Made by a program: the position numbers and the translations under genes
The notes under the pieces: generated by a model
The model's database searches: none
Seen by the model: only the letters and a program-made list of their open reading frames with translations
What the model was told of the DNA's origin: nothing
NCBI GenBank assembly: GCA_016720655.1
Contig: JADKKE010000003.1
Coordinates: 186,001-250,000 of the forward strand
Length of the DNA stretch: 64,000 bases
Source: Bacteroidota bacterium
GTDB lineage: Bacteria; Bacteroidota; Bacteroidia; AKYH767-A; 2013-40CM-41-45
Direction: 5' to 3'
In this document: positions 29,134-39,434 of the stretch, piece by piece
Layout: every line of letters begins with the position of its first letter
Numbering within the stretch: position 1 is the stretch's first letter

Positions 29134-31443
29134 ATGAGTTACCCTCACACTCGACAGGTCATTTTGATCTATGTTTTGTTTCTCTTGTTTTTAGGAACAA
29201 CAGTTCAGGCCCAAACATACAACATGGCCAATGGAACAATTAATACCTGTTCCGGTACATTCTACGATCCGGGTGGTGCAGCAGGAAATTACACGAACAA
29301 TCTCAATCTCACTCAAACTTTTTGTTCGAATGCAGGAAATTGTTTGTCGGTAAATTTCACAGCCTTCAGAACACAAGGTGGCAACGATGTGCTCACTATT
29401 TACGATGGACCTACAACCGCAGCGCCAATCATCGGAACCTTTTCCGGAACTACGTCGCCCGGACTTGTCACCGCATCCAGTGGTTGCCTGACATTTACTT
29501 TCGTCACGAATGGCAGCACTGTGCGAGCAGGATGGACAGCAACGATTTCTTGCGGAGTATGCGGAACAACGTATCTCATGAATAACAATACTGCAGTGAA
29601 TACCTGCGGAGGATTGTTCTTCGATGGAGGAGGAAGCGCGGCCAATTACGCGAACAATCAGAATTTTACAAAGACCTTTTGTTCCTCCACACCGGGATCA
29701 TGTTTGCAAATTCAGTTTACAACATTTACACTCAGAGCTGGAGATGTTCTCACTGTATACAATGGAAATAGTGTTGCCTCGCCGCTGATTGGAGCGTATA
29801 CCGGTGCAACATTACCGCCGGTTATGTTGTCATCAACAGGATGTCTCACTGTTTCGTTTACATCAAATGCAAATCTTGTGGATGTCGGGTGGCAGGCATT
29901 GATTACTTGTGAAGTATGTCCGAGCACTCCTGCAGGCTCAGCAACATATACACATCCAACAGCAGGACTTCAGAACACCTATGTTGGAAATAACATGGTG
30001 AATACCTGTGGTGGTACATACACCGACAATGGAGGAATTGCCGGAAATTATTCCAACAACATCAATTCTTATTACAGAACATTTTGTCCTAACCAGCCGG
30101 GGAAATGTTTACGTGCTCAATTTTATTCATTCGGCACAGAATTGAATTTCGATTATTTAGCTGTAAGAAATGGTCCCACACAAGGCAGCACCGTATTAGG
30201 CGCATGGTGGGGCGGACCTTTGGCAAGTTATTCTGCCTGTATGGGTGCAGGTATTGGTCCCCTGGTTTCAACAGATCAAAGTGGTTGTCTGACATTTGAA
30301 TTTTATTCTGATTTTGTAACAACAGGAACAGGCTGGGTTGCAACATTTGATTGCGTTCCATGTGCAAATGGTCCGAATGGAACCGACAATAGTGATTGCG
30401 TGATTGGATCACCGGTATGCTCCGACCAAAGTTTTTCCGATGCAAGCACCGGTCCCGGAATTATTTCTGACGGAGGTGGTGGTTGTGTATTGAGTGAAAA
30501 CTTCAGCAATTGGTACAAGATTACAGTTGCCAGTGCAGGAAATCTTGGATTAACAATTGTGCCCAATGTTGGTGCCGACGACTATGATTTTGCATTGTAT
30601 CAGAGCACCAGTTGTGGAACACTCGGTGCTCCCGTTCGTTGTTCGTATGCTTCCAACACCGGAAATACCGGAATGAATAATGCAACAAACCTGGCCACAA
30701 ATACAGCAATTTGTGGACCGGCGAACAATGGTTCCGATCTCTCCGAAGATGTTTGCGGAAATGGCTGGGTGAATGATTTGAATGTGGCTGTCGGACAAAA
30801 TTTTTATTTACTGGTGAACAAATGGACTCCCGGAGGCAGCGGATTTACACTGGATTGGAATCTCACCGGTGGCGCATCACTGAACTGTAGCGTGCTTCCG
30901 GTAGAGTTGCTTTCTTTTAATGCGATTGCAGAACAAAGCATTGTGCGGCTCGACTGGGTTACTGCCTCAGAAATTAATAACCAGTATTTCACAGTTGAAC
31001 GAAGTGTAGATGGAACTGATTTCGAACCCATGCAAATGCTGGATGGTGCCGGAACCACAACTTCTATTCGCAATTATGAAACGATTGATGAGAAACCTTT
31101 GCAAGGAATATCGTATTATCGCTTGAAGCAAACGGATTTCGATGGAAAGTTTTCTTATTCAGAAAAAGTTCCGGTGGATTTTAGTGAGAAGAACGACATC
31201 TTTTATTTGCAACCAAATCCGGCAACCGATGAAGTTTCATTAATTTTTAGTGCTTTAGAAAAATCAACTTACCGAATACAAATCTATCATGCTGACGGAG
31301 TTTGTTGTTTGAAAAATGTCGTCGTGGCAAATTCGGGAATGAACCAAACAAAATTGGATATTTCAGGTTTACCAAAAGGTGTGTTCATCGTGGTTTTGGA
31401 AGATGATTCAAGTCATCGCGTATCACGTTTAGTTCATCAATAA
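29134..31443 (+). CDS. T9SS cargo protein with CUB-like repeats, tandem copy 1
   Basis: I chose ATG 29134 because AAGGAAGGAG precedes it and a signal peptide follows (ending GTTVQAQ); a TTG at 29116 is also in frame. The product has about 769 residues. Two CUB-like domains (TFCSN...LSVNFTAFRTQGGNDVLTIYDGP..., then a second with LTVYNG) and a third related one around 230-400 share the pattern TCGG.F.D.GG..GNY..N, a Cys, and a closing GW.A...C. A domain with several Asp and Cys residues follows. The tail (FYLQPNPATDEV ... GVFIVVLEDD) is a T9SS sorting domain. Probably a surface adhesin or ligand-binding protein. 473 bp separate it from its paralog. Confidence 0.85.
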   Translation: MSYPHTRQVILIYVLFLLFLGTTVQAQTYNMANGTINTCSGTFYDPGGAAGNYTNNLNLTQTFCSNAGNCLSVNFTAFRTQGGNDVLTIYDGPTTAAPIIGTFSGTTSPGLVTASSGCLTFTFVTNGSTVRAGWTATISCGVCGTTYLMNNNTAVNTCGGLFFDGGGSAANYANNQNFTKTFCSSTPGSCLQIQFTTFTLRAGDVLTVYNGNSVASPLIGAYTGATLPPVMLSSTGCLTVSFTSNANLVDVGWQALITCEVCPSTPAGSATYTHPTAGLQNTYVGNNMVNTCGGTYTDNGGIAGNYSNNINSYYRTFCPNQPGKCLRAQFYSFGTELNFDYLAVRNGPTQGSTVLGAWWGGPLASYSACMGAGIGPLVSTDQSGCLTFEFYSDFVTTGTGWVATFDCVPCANGPNGTDNSDCVIGSPVCSDQSFSDASTGPGIISDGGGGCVLSENFSNWYKITVASAGNLGLTIVPNVGADDYDFALYQSTSCGTLGAPVRCSYASNTGNTGMNNATNLATNTAICGPANNGSDLSEDVCGNGWVNDLNVAVGQNFYLLVNKWTPGGSGFTLDWNLTGGASLNCSVLPVELLSFNAIAEQSIVRLDWVTASEINNQYFTVERSVDGTDFEPMQMLDGAGTTTSIRNYETIDEKPLQGISYYRLKQTDFDGKFSYSEKVPVDFSEKNDIFYLQPNPATDEVSLIFSALEKSTYRIQIYHADGVCCLKNVVVANSGMNQTKLDISGLPKGVFIVVLEDDSSHRVSRLVHQ

Positions 31444-31469
31444 TATTTTATTTTCGTTTTCCATGTTCG

Positions 31470-31501
31470 AAAAGCAGGGTGAATTTTCATCCTGCTTTTT
31501 G
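31470..31501 (+). terminator. Terminator of the CUB-like gene
   Basis: AAAAGCAGG and CCTGCTTTT pair around a 12-nt loop that itself has GTGAA/TTCAT complementarity, followed by a T run. It is 27 bp after the stop codon. Confidence 0.7.
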
Positions 31502-31916
31502 CATTTCCTTTCTTTTTACTGATCATTTTCTATTCTGCTTAAACAAACTTGTTTCACAAAGTTCACAAAGTTTCACGAAGATCAAACGAAGGGATTTTCA
31601 GAATCTACAATGAATCACTTTGAAATATATATGCTCTTCGATTTTTGATATCGTTTTTAAAATAAATGATGAAAATCAGACGCAAAAAAATGAAGAGAAA
31701 AGGATGATTTTGTTCTCCTCTTTCTGCTTTTGTACAATCTGAATGCAGGATTTGACATTTTAACCAAAATTTGGTAGAAATATTAAGCATTTCATTTTGT
31801 ATGATTTATTGAAATTTTGTCTGAACAAATCAGTCACTTTTAACTAAAAAAGAATAACCGTAAGATCGTCACAGAGCCCCCATGCGATTATTCCTTTCGG
31901 AATAAATTTTATTGCC
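31502..31916. other. Non-coding gap with a CACAAAG repeat
   Basis: No credible gene. At 31551-31591 the sequence GTTTCACAAAGTTCACAAAG continues with TTTCACGAAG and a related unit: a tandem repeat with a period of about 9-10 bp. Just before the next ATG, ATTCCTTTCGGAAT (about 31889-31902) is a short inverted repeat. No promoter could be assigned confidently. Confidence 0.6.
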
Positions 31917-34277
31917 ATGAAAAAGCTATTGTATTTCCCGATGATTTGTTTGGGACTGTTGTTTGGATTTAGTTCACAACTCGATGCTCAAACCTATCTC
32001 CTCAATTCTGCTTCCAATAATACAACTGTGAGCACTTGCGGAGGTTCTTTTTTTGATTCCGGTGGAGGGGCAGGCAATTATTCGAACAACGAAAATTACA
32101 CTATCAGTTTTTGTTCCAATGCGTCCACATGCATCGTTGCGACTTTCACGGCATTCAGAACGCAAAGTGGAAATGATATCCTTACCGTTTATGACGGACC
32201 GAACAATACGTATCCTTTATTGGGAACATTTTCGGGAAGTACCCTTCCTCCGGCACTTACTTCCAGCAGCGGTTGTCTTACATTCAAGTTTGTATCCAAT
32301 GGAAGTAATACGCGGAGCGGTTGGGCAGTAACACTTTCCTGTGTTGCATGCAGTGGAAACTACAACATGACCAACGGCCTTACAGTGAATACATGTTCCG
32401 GTTTGTTTTTTGATTCCGGCGGTTCCGGTGGTACGTATGCGAACAATCAAACATTGGTAGAAACATTTTGTTCGAACGCAGGAAACTGCCTGATGTTTGA
32501 CTTTACTTCCTTTAATACACAATCTGCAAAAGACACACTCACGATTTTTGACGGGCCTTCGACAGCTGCAACACGAATTGGAGTCTATAGTGGAACAACA
32601 ATTCCGCCTACAATTATTTCCACAACCGGATGCCTTACATTCAGATTCAAATCGGATGGAAGTACAACACGTGCCGGCTGGAGTGCTATTATTTCCTGCG
32701 TGCCTTGTCCGAGTGCTCCTGCCGGAGTCGCTACATATACAGCGCCTACTTCAGGAATGCTTGGAACATATGTTGGTTCCAATATGGTGAATACCTGTTC
32801 AGGAACCTTTACAGACGACGGGGGTACCGGTGGAAATTATTCCAACAGTGTAAACGGAATTTATCGAACATTTTGTCCTGACCAGCCTGGAACTGCATTG
32901 CGTATGCAGTTCTGGTCGTTCTATACAGATAATACCACAACTTTCGGTGTACCGAACGATTATCTCGAAATTCTAAATGGTGCAACGCAAAACAGTCCGC
33001 AGTTTACCGGAGGTTCTGCTTGGTATGGCGGACCGGTGAATTCATACCAAGCATGTATGTCAGTCGGACTCGGGCCATACATTTCTACAGATCAAAGCGG
33101 ATGTTTGACAGTTCGTTTCAATTCCAATTCAAGCACCAACCGTGCAGGATGGGTTGCTACATTTGATTGTGTTCCCTATGCGGCGGGTCCGAATGGAACA
33201 GATAACAGTGACTGTGCCAACTCAACCGGAATTTGCAGTAACCAGGCAATTACAGATGCAAGCACTGGCCCTGGATTGGCATCCGATCTTTCCGGTTCAT
33301 GTGTGCCAACAGAAAATTACACCAACTGGTATACCATCAAGATTCAAACCGGAGGAAAATTAGGATTTACCATTGCGCCGAATACAAGTTCCGATGACTA
33401 TGACTTTGCTCTTTTTGGTCCAGATCAAAGTTGTGGAAGCCTGGGTACTCCTCTTCGTTGTTCCTATGCGGGAAACTGGTCGGCTTACCCGAATACCGGA
33501 ATGAATTCTGCGTCCAATTTAAGTACCAATACGAATGCATGTTTATTCAATAATTCCGGATCGGACCAAACGGAAGATGCCTGTGGAAACGGTTTCACTG
33601 ATGAAATGGCTGTGGTCACAGGAGAGACGTATAAACTTGTAGTGAGTAAATGGTCCCCGGGCGGTAGTGGTTTCGCTTTGAACTGGCTGCTTACCAATGG
33701 AGCATCACTCGATTGTTCGGTGACTCCATTGCCAGTTGAATTATTGAACTTCATTGCCAAACCGGATAACAACATGGTGAAATTAAGCTGGACCACTGCA
33801 ACAGAAACAAACAATGATTATTTCACTATTGAGCGCAGTCGCAATGGAATCGATTTCGATGCAATTGGAATGATTGATGGTGCAGGAAACAGTACACAAA
33901 TCAACATGTACACTTCCGTCGATGGAGAACCTTCGAAAGGCTTGTCCTATTATCGTTTGAAGCAAACGGATTACGATGGAAAATATACGTACTCGGATAT
34001 TGTCCCTGTTCGTTTCGAATCCAAACCGGACATCTTCATCATCCAACCGAATCCGGCAAAAGACAATATGGATGTCGTTTTCAGTACTGAGACCGCAAAA
34101 ACAGCCGTTGTACAGATTTATAATTCCCAGGGACAAATCGTGTATTCGAATGCTGTCGATCTTCATGAAGGAATAAATCGCATTCCAATTAGTCTGGATT
34201 CCTACACGAAAGGAGTCTATTTTGTAACTTTGGAAAACGGTTTGGAAGTTCAGAAGACACGTCTTGTGAAAGAATAA
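31917..34277 (+). CDS. T9SS cargo protein with CUB-like repeats, tandem copy 2
   Basis: The protein has 786 residues. A signal peptide ending SQLDAQ precedes the same architecture as the gene upstream: three CUB-like domains (STCGGSFFDSGGGAGNYSNNE, FTAFRTQSGNDILTVYDGP, GCLTFKFVSNGSNTRSGW and later copies), the Cys-rich region (CVPYAAGPNGTDNSDCANSTG), and a T9SS tail (FIIQPNPAKDNMDVVF ... KGVYFVTLENG). The two products align over their whole length, so one is a duplication of the other. The two could bind different surface ligands. Confidence 0.87.
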   Translation: MKKLLYFPMICLGLLFGFSSQLDAQTYLLNSASNNTTVSTCGGSFFDSGGGAGNYSNNENYTISFCSNASTCIVATFTAFRTQSGNDILTVYDGPNNTYPLLGTFSGSTLPPALTSSSGCLTFKFVSNGSNTRSGWAVTLSCVACSGNYNMTNGLTVNTCSGLFFDSGGSGGTYANNQTLVETFCSNAGNCLMFDFTSFNTQSAKDTLTIFDGPSTAATRIGVYSGTTIPPTIISTTGCLTFRFKSDGSTTRAGWSAIISCVPCPSAPAGVATYTAPTSGMLGTYVGSNMVNTCSGTFTDDGGTGGNYSNSVNGIYRTFCPDQPGTALRMQFWSFYTDNTTTFGVPNDYLEILNGATQNSPQFTGGSAWYGGPVNSYQACMSVGLGPYISTDQSGCLTVRFNSNSSTNRAGWVATFDCVPYAAGPNGTDNSDCANSTGICSNQAITDASTGPGLASDLSGSCVPTENYTNWYTIKIQTGGKLGFTIAPNTSSDDYDFALFGPDQSCGSLGTPLRCSYAGNWSAYPNTGMNSASNLSTNTNACLFNNSGSDQTEDACGNGFTDEMAVVTGETYKLVVSKWSPGGSGFALNWLLTNGASLDCSVTPLPVELLNFIAKPDNNMVKLSWTTATETNNDYFTIERSRNGIDFDAIGMIDGAGNSTQINMYTSVDGEPSKGLSYYRLKQTDYDGKYTYSDIVPVRFESKPDIFIIQPNPAKDNMDVVFSTETAKTAVVQIYNSQGQIVYSNAVDLHEGINRIPISLDSYTKGVYFVTLENGLEVQKTRLVKE

Positions 34278-34304
34278 ACTTCCGGCCGGATAAATCAACC
34301 GGCC

Positions 34305-36158
34305 TTGATCAAATTACTCAAACAATTTTTCAGGATCGCATTCTATTATGTGATCCTTTTTGCATTCTGGAGAAAGATCTTTTTTCTTTTCAACCAACGA
34401 AATCAGGGAGATTTTCACTTCGGTGAAATTGTTGCAGGCTTCTTTCACGGATTGAGAATGGACCTCTCGGTTATTTCTTATCTGCTCGTGTTGCCTCTTG
34501 TGTTATTATTGATACCGGGCAAACAGGAATGGAAAGGCAAACTTTCAGGTTATTATCATTTGATATTAGCTTTTCTAATCACCTTGATTTGTATGGGCAA
34601 TATTCTGCTCTTCCATTTTTGGGGTGGCCTGATCAATTACCGAGCACTTACTTATTTATCAGATCCGCAGGAAATATTTACTTCGCTAAGTTTTTTTCAG
34701 TCCTTTCTGGTGGTGATGAGTATCGCATCGGTGATGTTGTTCCAGGTTTTTCTCATTCGAAAATTTCTGCCCATCCGAGCAACAGAGGAGTTAATAATTC
34801 AACCCCTTCACAGACTGATTCTTTTGGTTCTGATGTCAGGAGTATTGATACTTGGTATCCGCGGGGGATGGCAAATGTTGCCGATGAATGAAAGTCTTGT
34901 CTATTATTCAAAGAAGCCATTCCTCAACCAGGTTGCCATTAACCCCGTATGGCATCTTGCCTACGATGTGAGAGCTGCAGGACTCACGGATGAAAATCCT
35001 TTTCTTACTATGCCTGAAGCGGAGGCGGAGAAAATTGTGCACCAATTGTATGCATCGAATAAAGACTCTTTCCCTGAAATTTTAAGCAATCGACTTCCGA
35101 ATATTGTTGTGCTGATTCTGGAAAGTCATACAGCAGATGTTGTTGCGTCCCTTGGTGGAGAATCAGGAATTTCTCCTGTGCTCGAACAATTGATGAGCGA
35201 AGGTGTTTCTTTTTCGAATATTTATTCCAGTGGAGCACGTACCGACCAGGGAATTGTTTCTGTAATGAACGGATGGCCTGCAACACCCTATCATTCCATC
35301 ATGCGTTCAGCTGAAAAATCAGCAAGGTTGCCTTCCTTGCCAAAAATTTTTAATGAAAAAGGGTATGCAACTTCTTTTTATTATGGCGGTGAAAGTAATT
35401 TCTCCAATCTCAATGTGTATTGCATTAATCAGGGCTTTCATGTGATCCTTGAGCAAGAGGATTTTGATAAGTCCACACCTTCGGGTAAATGGGGAATTGA
35501 TGATGAGCATGTTCTCGCAAAGCAGTTGGGCGATCTTGCACATGTGAAAGAACCATTTTTCTCTGTTACGATGACACTCAGTAATCATGAACCTTTTGAG
35601 GTCCCCGGACCTGCACGTTTTCCGGGCGATGATGAAGCCAATAAGTTTCGCAATTCAGCGGCCTATGCCGATGCTTGTATCGGCGATTTTTTTAGAAAAG
35701 CAAAAACTCAAACCTGGTATAAAAACACTTTGTTCGTCCTTGTTGCCGATCATGGGCATCTCCTCCCGAAACACAGGAATGATTTATACCCCAACAGCCG
35801 GCATATTCCAATGTTTCTGTATGGTGATGTGATCAAGCCGGAATTCCGGGGCATTCAAATTACAAAACTGGGCGGACATCATGATCTTCCGGGAACCTTG
35901 CTTCCGCAACTTGGAATTGATGCATCTGCATTCGCCTGGAGTAAAAATCTGTTGACTCCCGGTGCAAAAAACTTTGCCTACTTCCAGATGGAACATGTTC
36001 TGGGGTGGATGGAAGAAAAAGATTGGATTGCTTATTCATACAATCGGAAAAATTATGTCCTAAAAAACGATAAAACATCCCACGAACGCAATACGGAGTT
36101 ATTGCACAAAGGACAAGCATTTATTCAGGAAATTTATAAGGCGTATAATGGCTACTGA
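34305..36158 (+). CDS. LtaS-like sulfatase-fold membrane protein
   Basis: The protein has 617 residues, with about five N-terminal membrane helices and a sulfatase-fold domain in the periplasm. The catalytic-type Thr is in SSGARTDQGIVSVMNGWPA (about residue 310), with ILESHTADVV before it as metal ligand region and VADHGHLLP near 490. The family transfers phosphoglycerol or phosphoethanolamine to a lipid-linked glycan. Bacteroidota do not make lipoteichoic acid, so the acceptor is unknown. The start is TTG (34305), 27 bp from the previous stop and inside an inverted repeat (GGCCGG/CCGGCC), with no clear ribosome site. Confidence 0.85.
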   Translation: MIKLLKQFFRIAFYYVILFAFWRKIFFLFNQRNQGDFHFGEIVAGFFHGLRMDLSVISYLLVLPLVLLLIPGKQEWKGKLSGYYHLILAFLITLICMGNILLFHFWGGLINYRALTYLSDPQEIFTSLSFFQSFLVVMSIASVMLFQVFLIRKFLPIRATEELIIQPLHRLILLVLMSGVLILGIRGGWQMLPMNESLVYYSKKPFLNQVAINPVWHLAYDVRAAGLTDENPFLTMPEAEAEKIVHQLYASNKDSFPEILSNRLPNIVVLILESHTADVVASLGGESGISPVLEQLMSEGVSFSNIYSSGARTDQGIVSVMNGWPATPYHSIMRSAEKSARLPSLPKIFNEKGYATSFYYGGESNFSNLNVYCINQGFHVILEQEDFDKSTPSGKWGIDDEHVLAKQLGDLAHVKEPFFSVTMTLSNHEPFEVPGPARFPGDDEANKFRNSAAYADACIGDFFRKAKTQTWYKNTLFVLVADHGHLLPKHRNDLYPNSRHIPMFLYGDVIKPEFRGIQITKLGGHHDLPGTLLPQLGIDASAFAWSKNLLTPGAKNFAYFQMEHVLGWMEEKDWIAYSYNRKNYVLKNDKTSHERNTELLHKGQAFIQEIYKAYNGY

Positions 36159-36289
36159 ATGGAAAAAAAGCAGGAATCGTCCTTTCCTTTAAGCCGGATT
36201 ATTTTTCAAATCACCAATATTTATAAAAGGACAGGGAATTAATCAGAATAAAACAACATTGATTTTGTATTGAAAATATAATCAATACG

Positions 36290-37789
36290 TCAATCCATTT
36301 TGACAAGTCGTCTTTCAAGATTTAAATGATCGCCTTCAATTTTTAAAATATATACTCCATTCTCTATTTTCGAAAAATCCAATTCTCTGATAAAATCAAA
36401 GTTGAAGTCCTGCCATAGCAGGCATCCTTTGAGATCAAAGAGTTTGAGTGTGATCTTTTCATTTGAATCCGATGAAAAGATCAAGGATACTTTATCGCTA
36501 AAAGGGTTGGGGTAGAGGGTAAACCTGCTGTCTATACTAATTTCGTGATTATTGACTGACAAGGAATCGCAAATGCTTCCCGGCACAGGCCCAAGATCAT
36601 AATCCGGATTGTTCGGCAAACCCCAATAGGTTCGTTTGCCACCGAGATAAAAGCTATAAGGTTGAAAGTCGCAGGTAACAGCTCCACCTCTGCGATCAGG
36701 CTGATTAATTACTGACAGGCTCATGTTTTCAGGATAGTAATTTGTACTGTCGTAAGGATATCCTGTTGATTGTGCCGCGACATAAATTTTATTATCAGGA
36801 CCAAGCCGAACTCCACCAATCGCAAGTGGAGCTGTTTGCTGCCAAATTTGTGTCTTGGTAGCATATGGATTAAAGGAACTCAATTGAAGTTGGTATAAAA
36901 AAATATGAGTAGTATCAAAGTCGCTGTAATACGGCGCACAGCTTAAATACAAAAGGGAATCATTGGGAGAAAAACAACAATCGAAAAAATATGGGTAATT
37001 TCCATTGGGATCTTCTGCTCTGATCGTCTTGTTTAATGAGATATTTCCGGTACAACGGTCAAAATTATAAAGCGCAAGAAGCCCTCTCCAATTACAAAGA
37101 GCAAATTGTGATCCATCTGAATTAAACCGCAGATCGCCTCCACCAGACGAAGCGGTCAATCCTGCACTATCAACGTGATCCAATTGTACGCCATTGGATG
37201 TAACAGAATAAATGTAAAAAAGATTATTAGGATTTTGCCAGTGCTCAAAAAGTAGCCACCAATCCCTTCCATTACCATTCTTTACCGCCTGAATACAATC
37301 TACAGCAGGTTCTGTTCGAAGTTGGTTGTTTTTTGATATTACAGCCCCGCGTCCACTGTCTTGCGTCATGTCAATAACAGAATAATATAACCCGTATTGA
37401 CCTGTTACTCCCACATGGAAGATATAATATAAATTCTGATTTCCAGGGTCTGGAATTATAACAATTTCATGATACCATACTTCACAATCCAGGGAATCCC
37501 CATTCACCATTTGCAAGTGATCTTTGTTGTAAACAATTGCTTTCAATATTCCATTGTTAAAATATCTAATATCCGGGGTGCCCGTATAGAATAATAAGTT
37601 TCATAAGCTGTCACTGACACTAGCACACGTTCCTTTCGAATTAATGCCACTCACAAAAACAGAAGGCGAAAAAGTATTTCGGAAGTCAATGCCAGAGCTA
37701 TCCCCAAAGCACCAAATTGCATTTCGATGTTGACTATAAAGGCAGCTTGGAAATAGTAAGAAAAAAAAGAAGAAATGAAATGACTTCAT
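36290..37789 (-). CDS. T9SS cargo propeller protein copy A, in-frame TGA
   Basis: Frames 37601-37789 and 36290-37546 are in the same reading frame and joined by 18 codons containing one TGA at 37601-37603. Compared with copy B (37933-39434), TGA occupies the position of a conserved Gly (SDISGN in B, SDSL-stop-N here). A signal peptide (ending LYSQ) precedes RNAIWCFGDSSGIDF, and the middle has VDCIQAVKNGNGRDWWLL and CDFQPYSFYLGGKRTYWGLPNNPDYDLG. The C-terminal T9SS tail is LYPNPFSDKV ... NGVYILKI. It resembles the seven-bladed propeller modules of gliding-associated proteins. This is either a nonsense mutation or a sequencing error. Confidence 0.75.
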
Positions 37790-37932
37790 TTTTGGATCAC
37801 CAATTTGAGAGTATGAAGAAGCTGTTTATCACAGTAAATCTGGATTAAAGGGGGGAGGTTCAGGAATGGAATCCGATTCTTTTTTAATACCACTCAATGA
37901 ATATTTGCATAAATAGAAAACGCTATTTGGGT

Positions 37933-39434
37933 TCAATTCATTTTTACAAACCTATGTGTACAAACTGAAAACTCAGTTTCGGTTTTTAATAAATACACTC
38001 CATTTACAATTCTTGAAATGTCCAGTTTTTGATCTTCCCTGAGAGTTGTTTTTTGGAGGAGAATTGTTCCCTTTAAATCCAGAAGTGTGATTTTTATTTT
38101 TTCGGAATTTGAATCAATAAAATGAATAGTGAGCTCATCATTAGCAGGGTTTGGATAGAAAGTAAATTCACTATACACATCCAATTCTGTGATCTCGACC
38201 GACAAAGAATCACAGCTACTTCCTGTAAGTGGCCCTAAATCATAATCCGGATTGTTCGGTAAACCCCAATAGGTTCGTTTGCCACCGAGATAAAAACTAT
38301 ATGGCTGAAAGTCGCAGGTAAGTCCACTGCCTCTTTGATTGGGTTCGTTGATGACTGACAAATTCATGTTTTCCACCGAGTAATTACTACTATCATATGG
38401 ATACCCACCAGATCCGCTTGCCACATATATTTTATTATCAGGGGCAAGCCTTACACCTAGAATAAAGTGTGGTGCAGTCCGGTTCCAAATTAACGTTTTG
38501 GAAGCATAAGGATTAGCAGAGGTCACAGGAAGCTGGTATAAAAAAATGTGAGTTGTGTCAAAATCACTTAAATACGGTGCACAACTCAAATATAGAAGAG
38601 AATCGTTCGGTGAGAAACAACAATCGAAAAAATATGGGTAATTTCCATTGGGGTCTTCTGCCCGAATGGTTTGGTTAAGGGTAATTGTGCCTGTGCACCG
38701 GTTAAAATTATAAATTGCGAAAAGACCTTTATAATTACAAAATGAAAATTTTTCTCCCGTTGAGGAAAACCCAAATCCCCTCCGTTTGAACTACTGCTAA
38801 GACCTACACTATCTATATGATCAAAACTTACTCCAGATGATGTAATTGAATAAACGTAAAATTGATTATTTGGAATTTGAGCATCTTTAAATATTATCCA
38901 CCAGTCACGCCCATTCCCATGTTTAACCGCTTGAATACAATCACATGCAGCTTCACTTCTAAGTTGGTTGTTTTTTGAAATTACCGCACCCCTACCACTG
39001 TCTTGGCGAACATCGATGACTGAATAATATAACCCGAACAATGTTGTAACTCCAATATGAAAAATAAAATATATGTTAGTGTCAGTTGGATGTGGAACTA
39101 TTGACATTTCATGATACCATGACCTACAAATTAAAGAATCTGAATTGTACATTTTCTGGTGTTCTCGATTGTATACTATGCCGAGTTGACTTACACCATT
39201 CCAAAAATTTTCAATATCAGGAGATGCACAATAGAATTTTAAATTTCCAGAAATATCCGAAATACTTGCGCATGTACCCTTGGCATTCATTCCTGAAATA
39301 AAAGGAATCGGATTCGCAGTATTATTGAAATCAACACCTGCGCTATCTCCAAAACACCAAATTGCATTTTTACTTTGACCTATGCAGTCGAAATACAATG
39401 CATTCAATGAAATAAGAAATACTATCAATTTCAT
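37933..39434 (-). CDS. T9SS cargo propeller protein copy B, one frameshift in the assembly
   Basis: Frames 38586-39434 and 37933-38589 join if the minus-strand T4 at 38766-38769 is read as T5, giving GGDLGFSSTGEKFSFCNYKG like copy A. The product has about 499 residues: signal peptide ending FDCIGQ, KNAIWCFGDSAGVDF, the Trp/Asp-rich propeller, and a T9SS tail (FYPNPANDEL ... NGVYLLKTE). It is highly similar to copy A, so the pair is a recent tandem duplication. Its start overlaps the stop of the giant upstream gene in an ATGA, so the two are translationally coupled. Confidence 0.8.

Noticed and set aside
37601..37603. UGA read as glycine, as in SR1/Gracilibacteria
   Set aside because: Other genes in the window use TGA as a normal stop (scpA ends TAA, but kdpB, fabH and threonine dehydrogenase end TGA), so a recoded genome is excluded. 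One isolated site is better explained by mutation or error.
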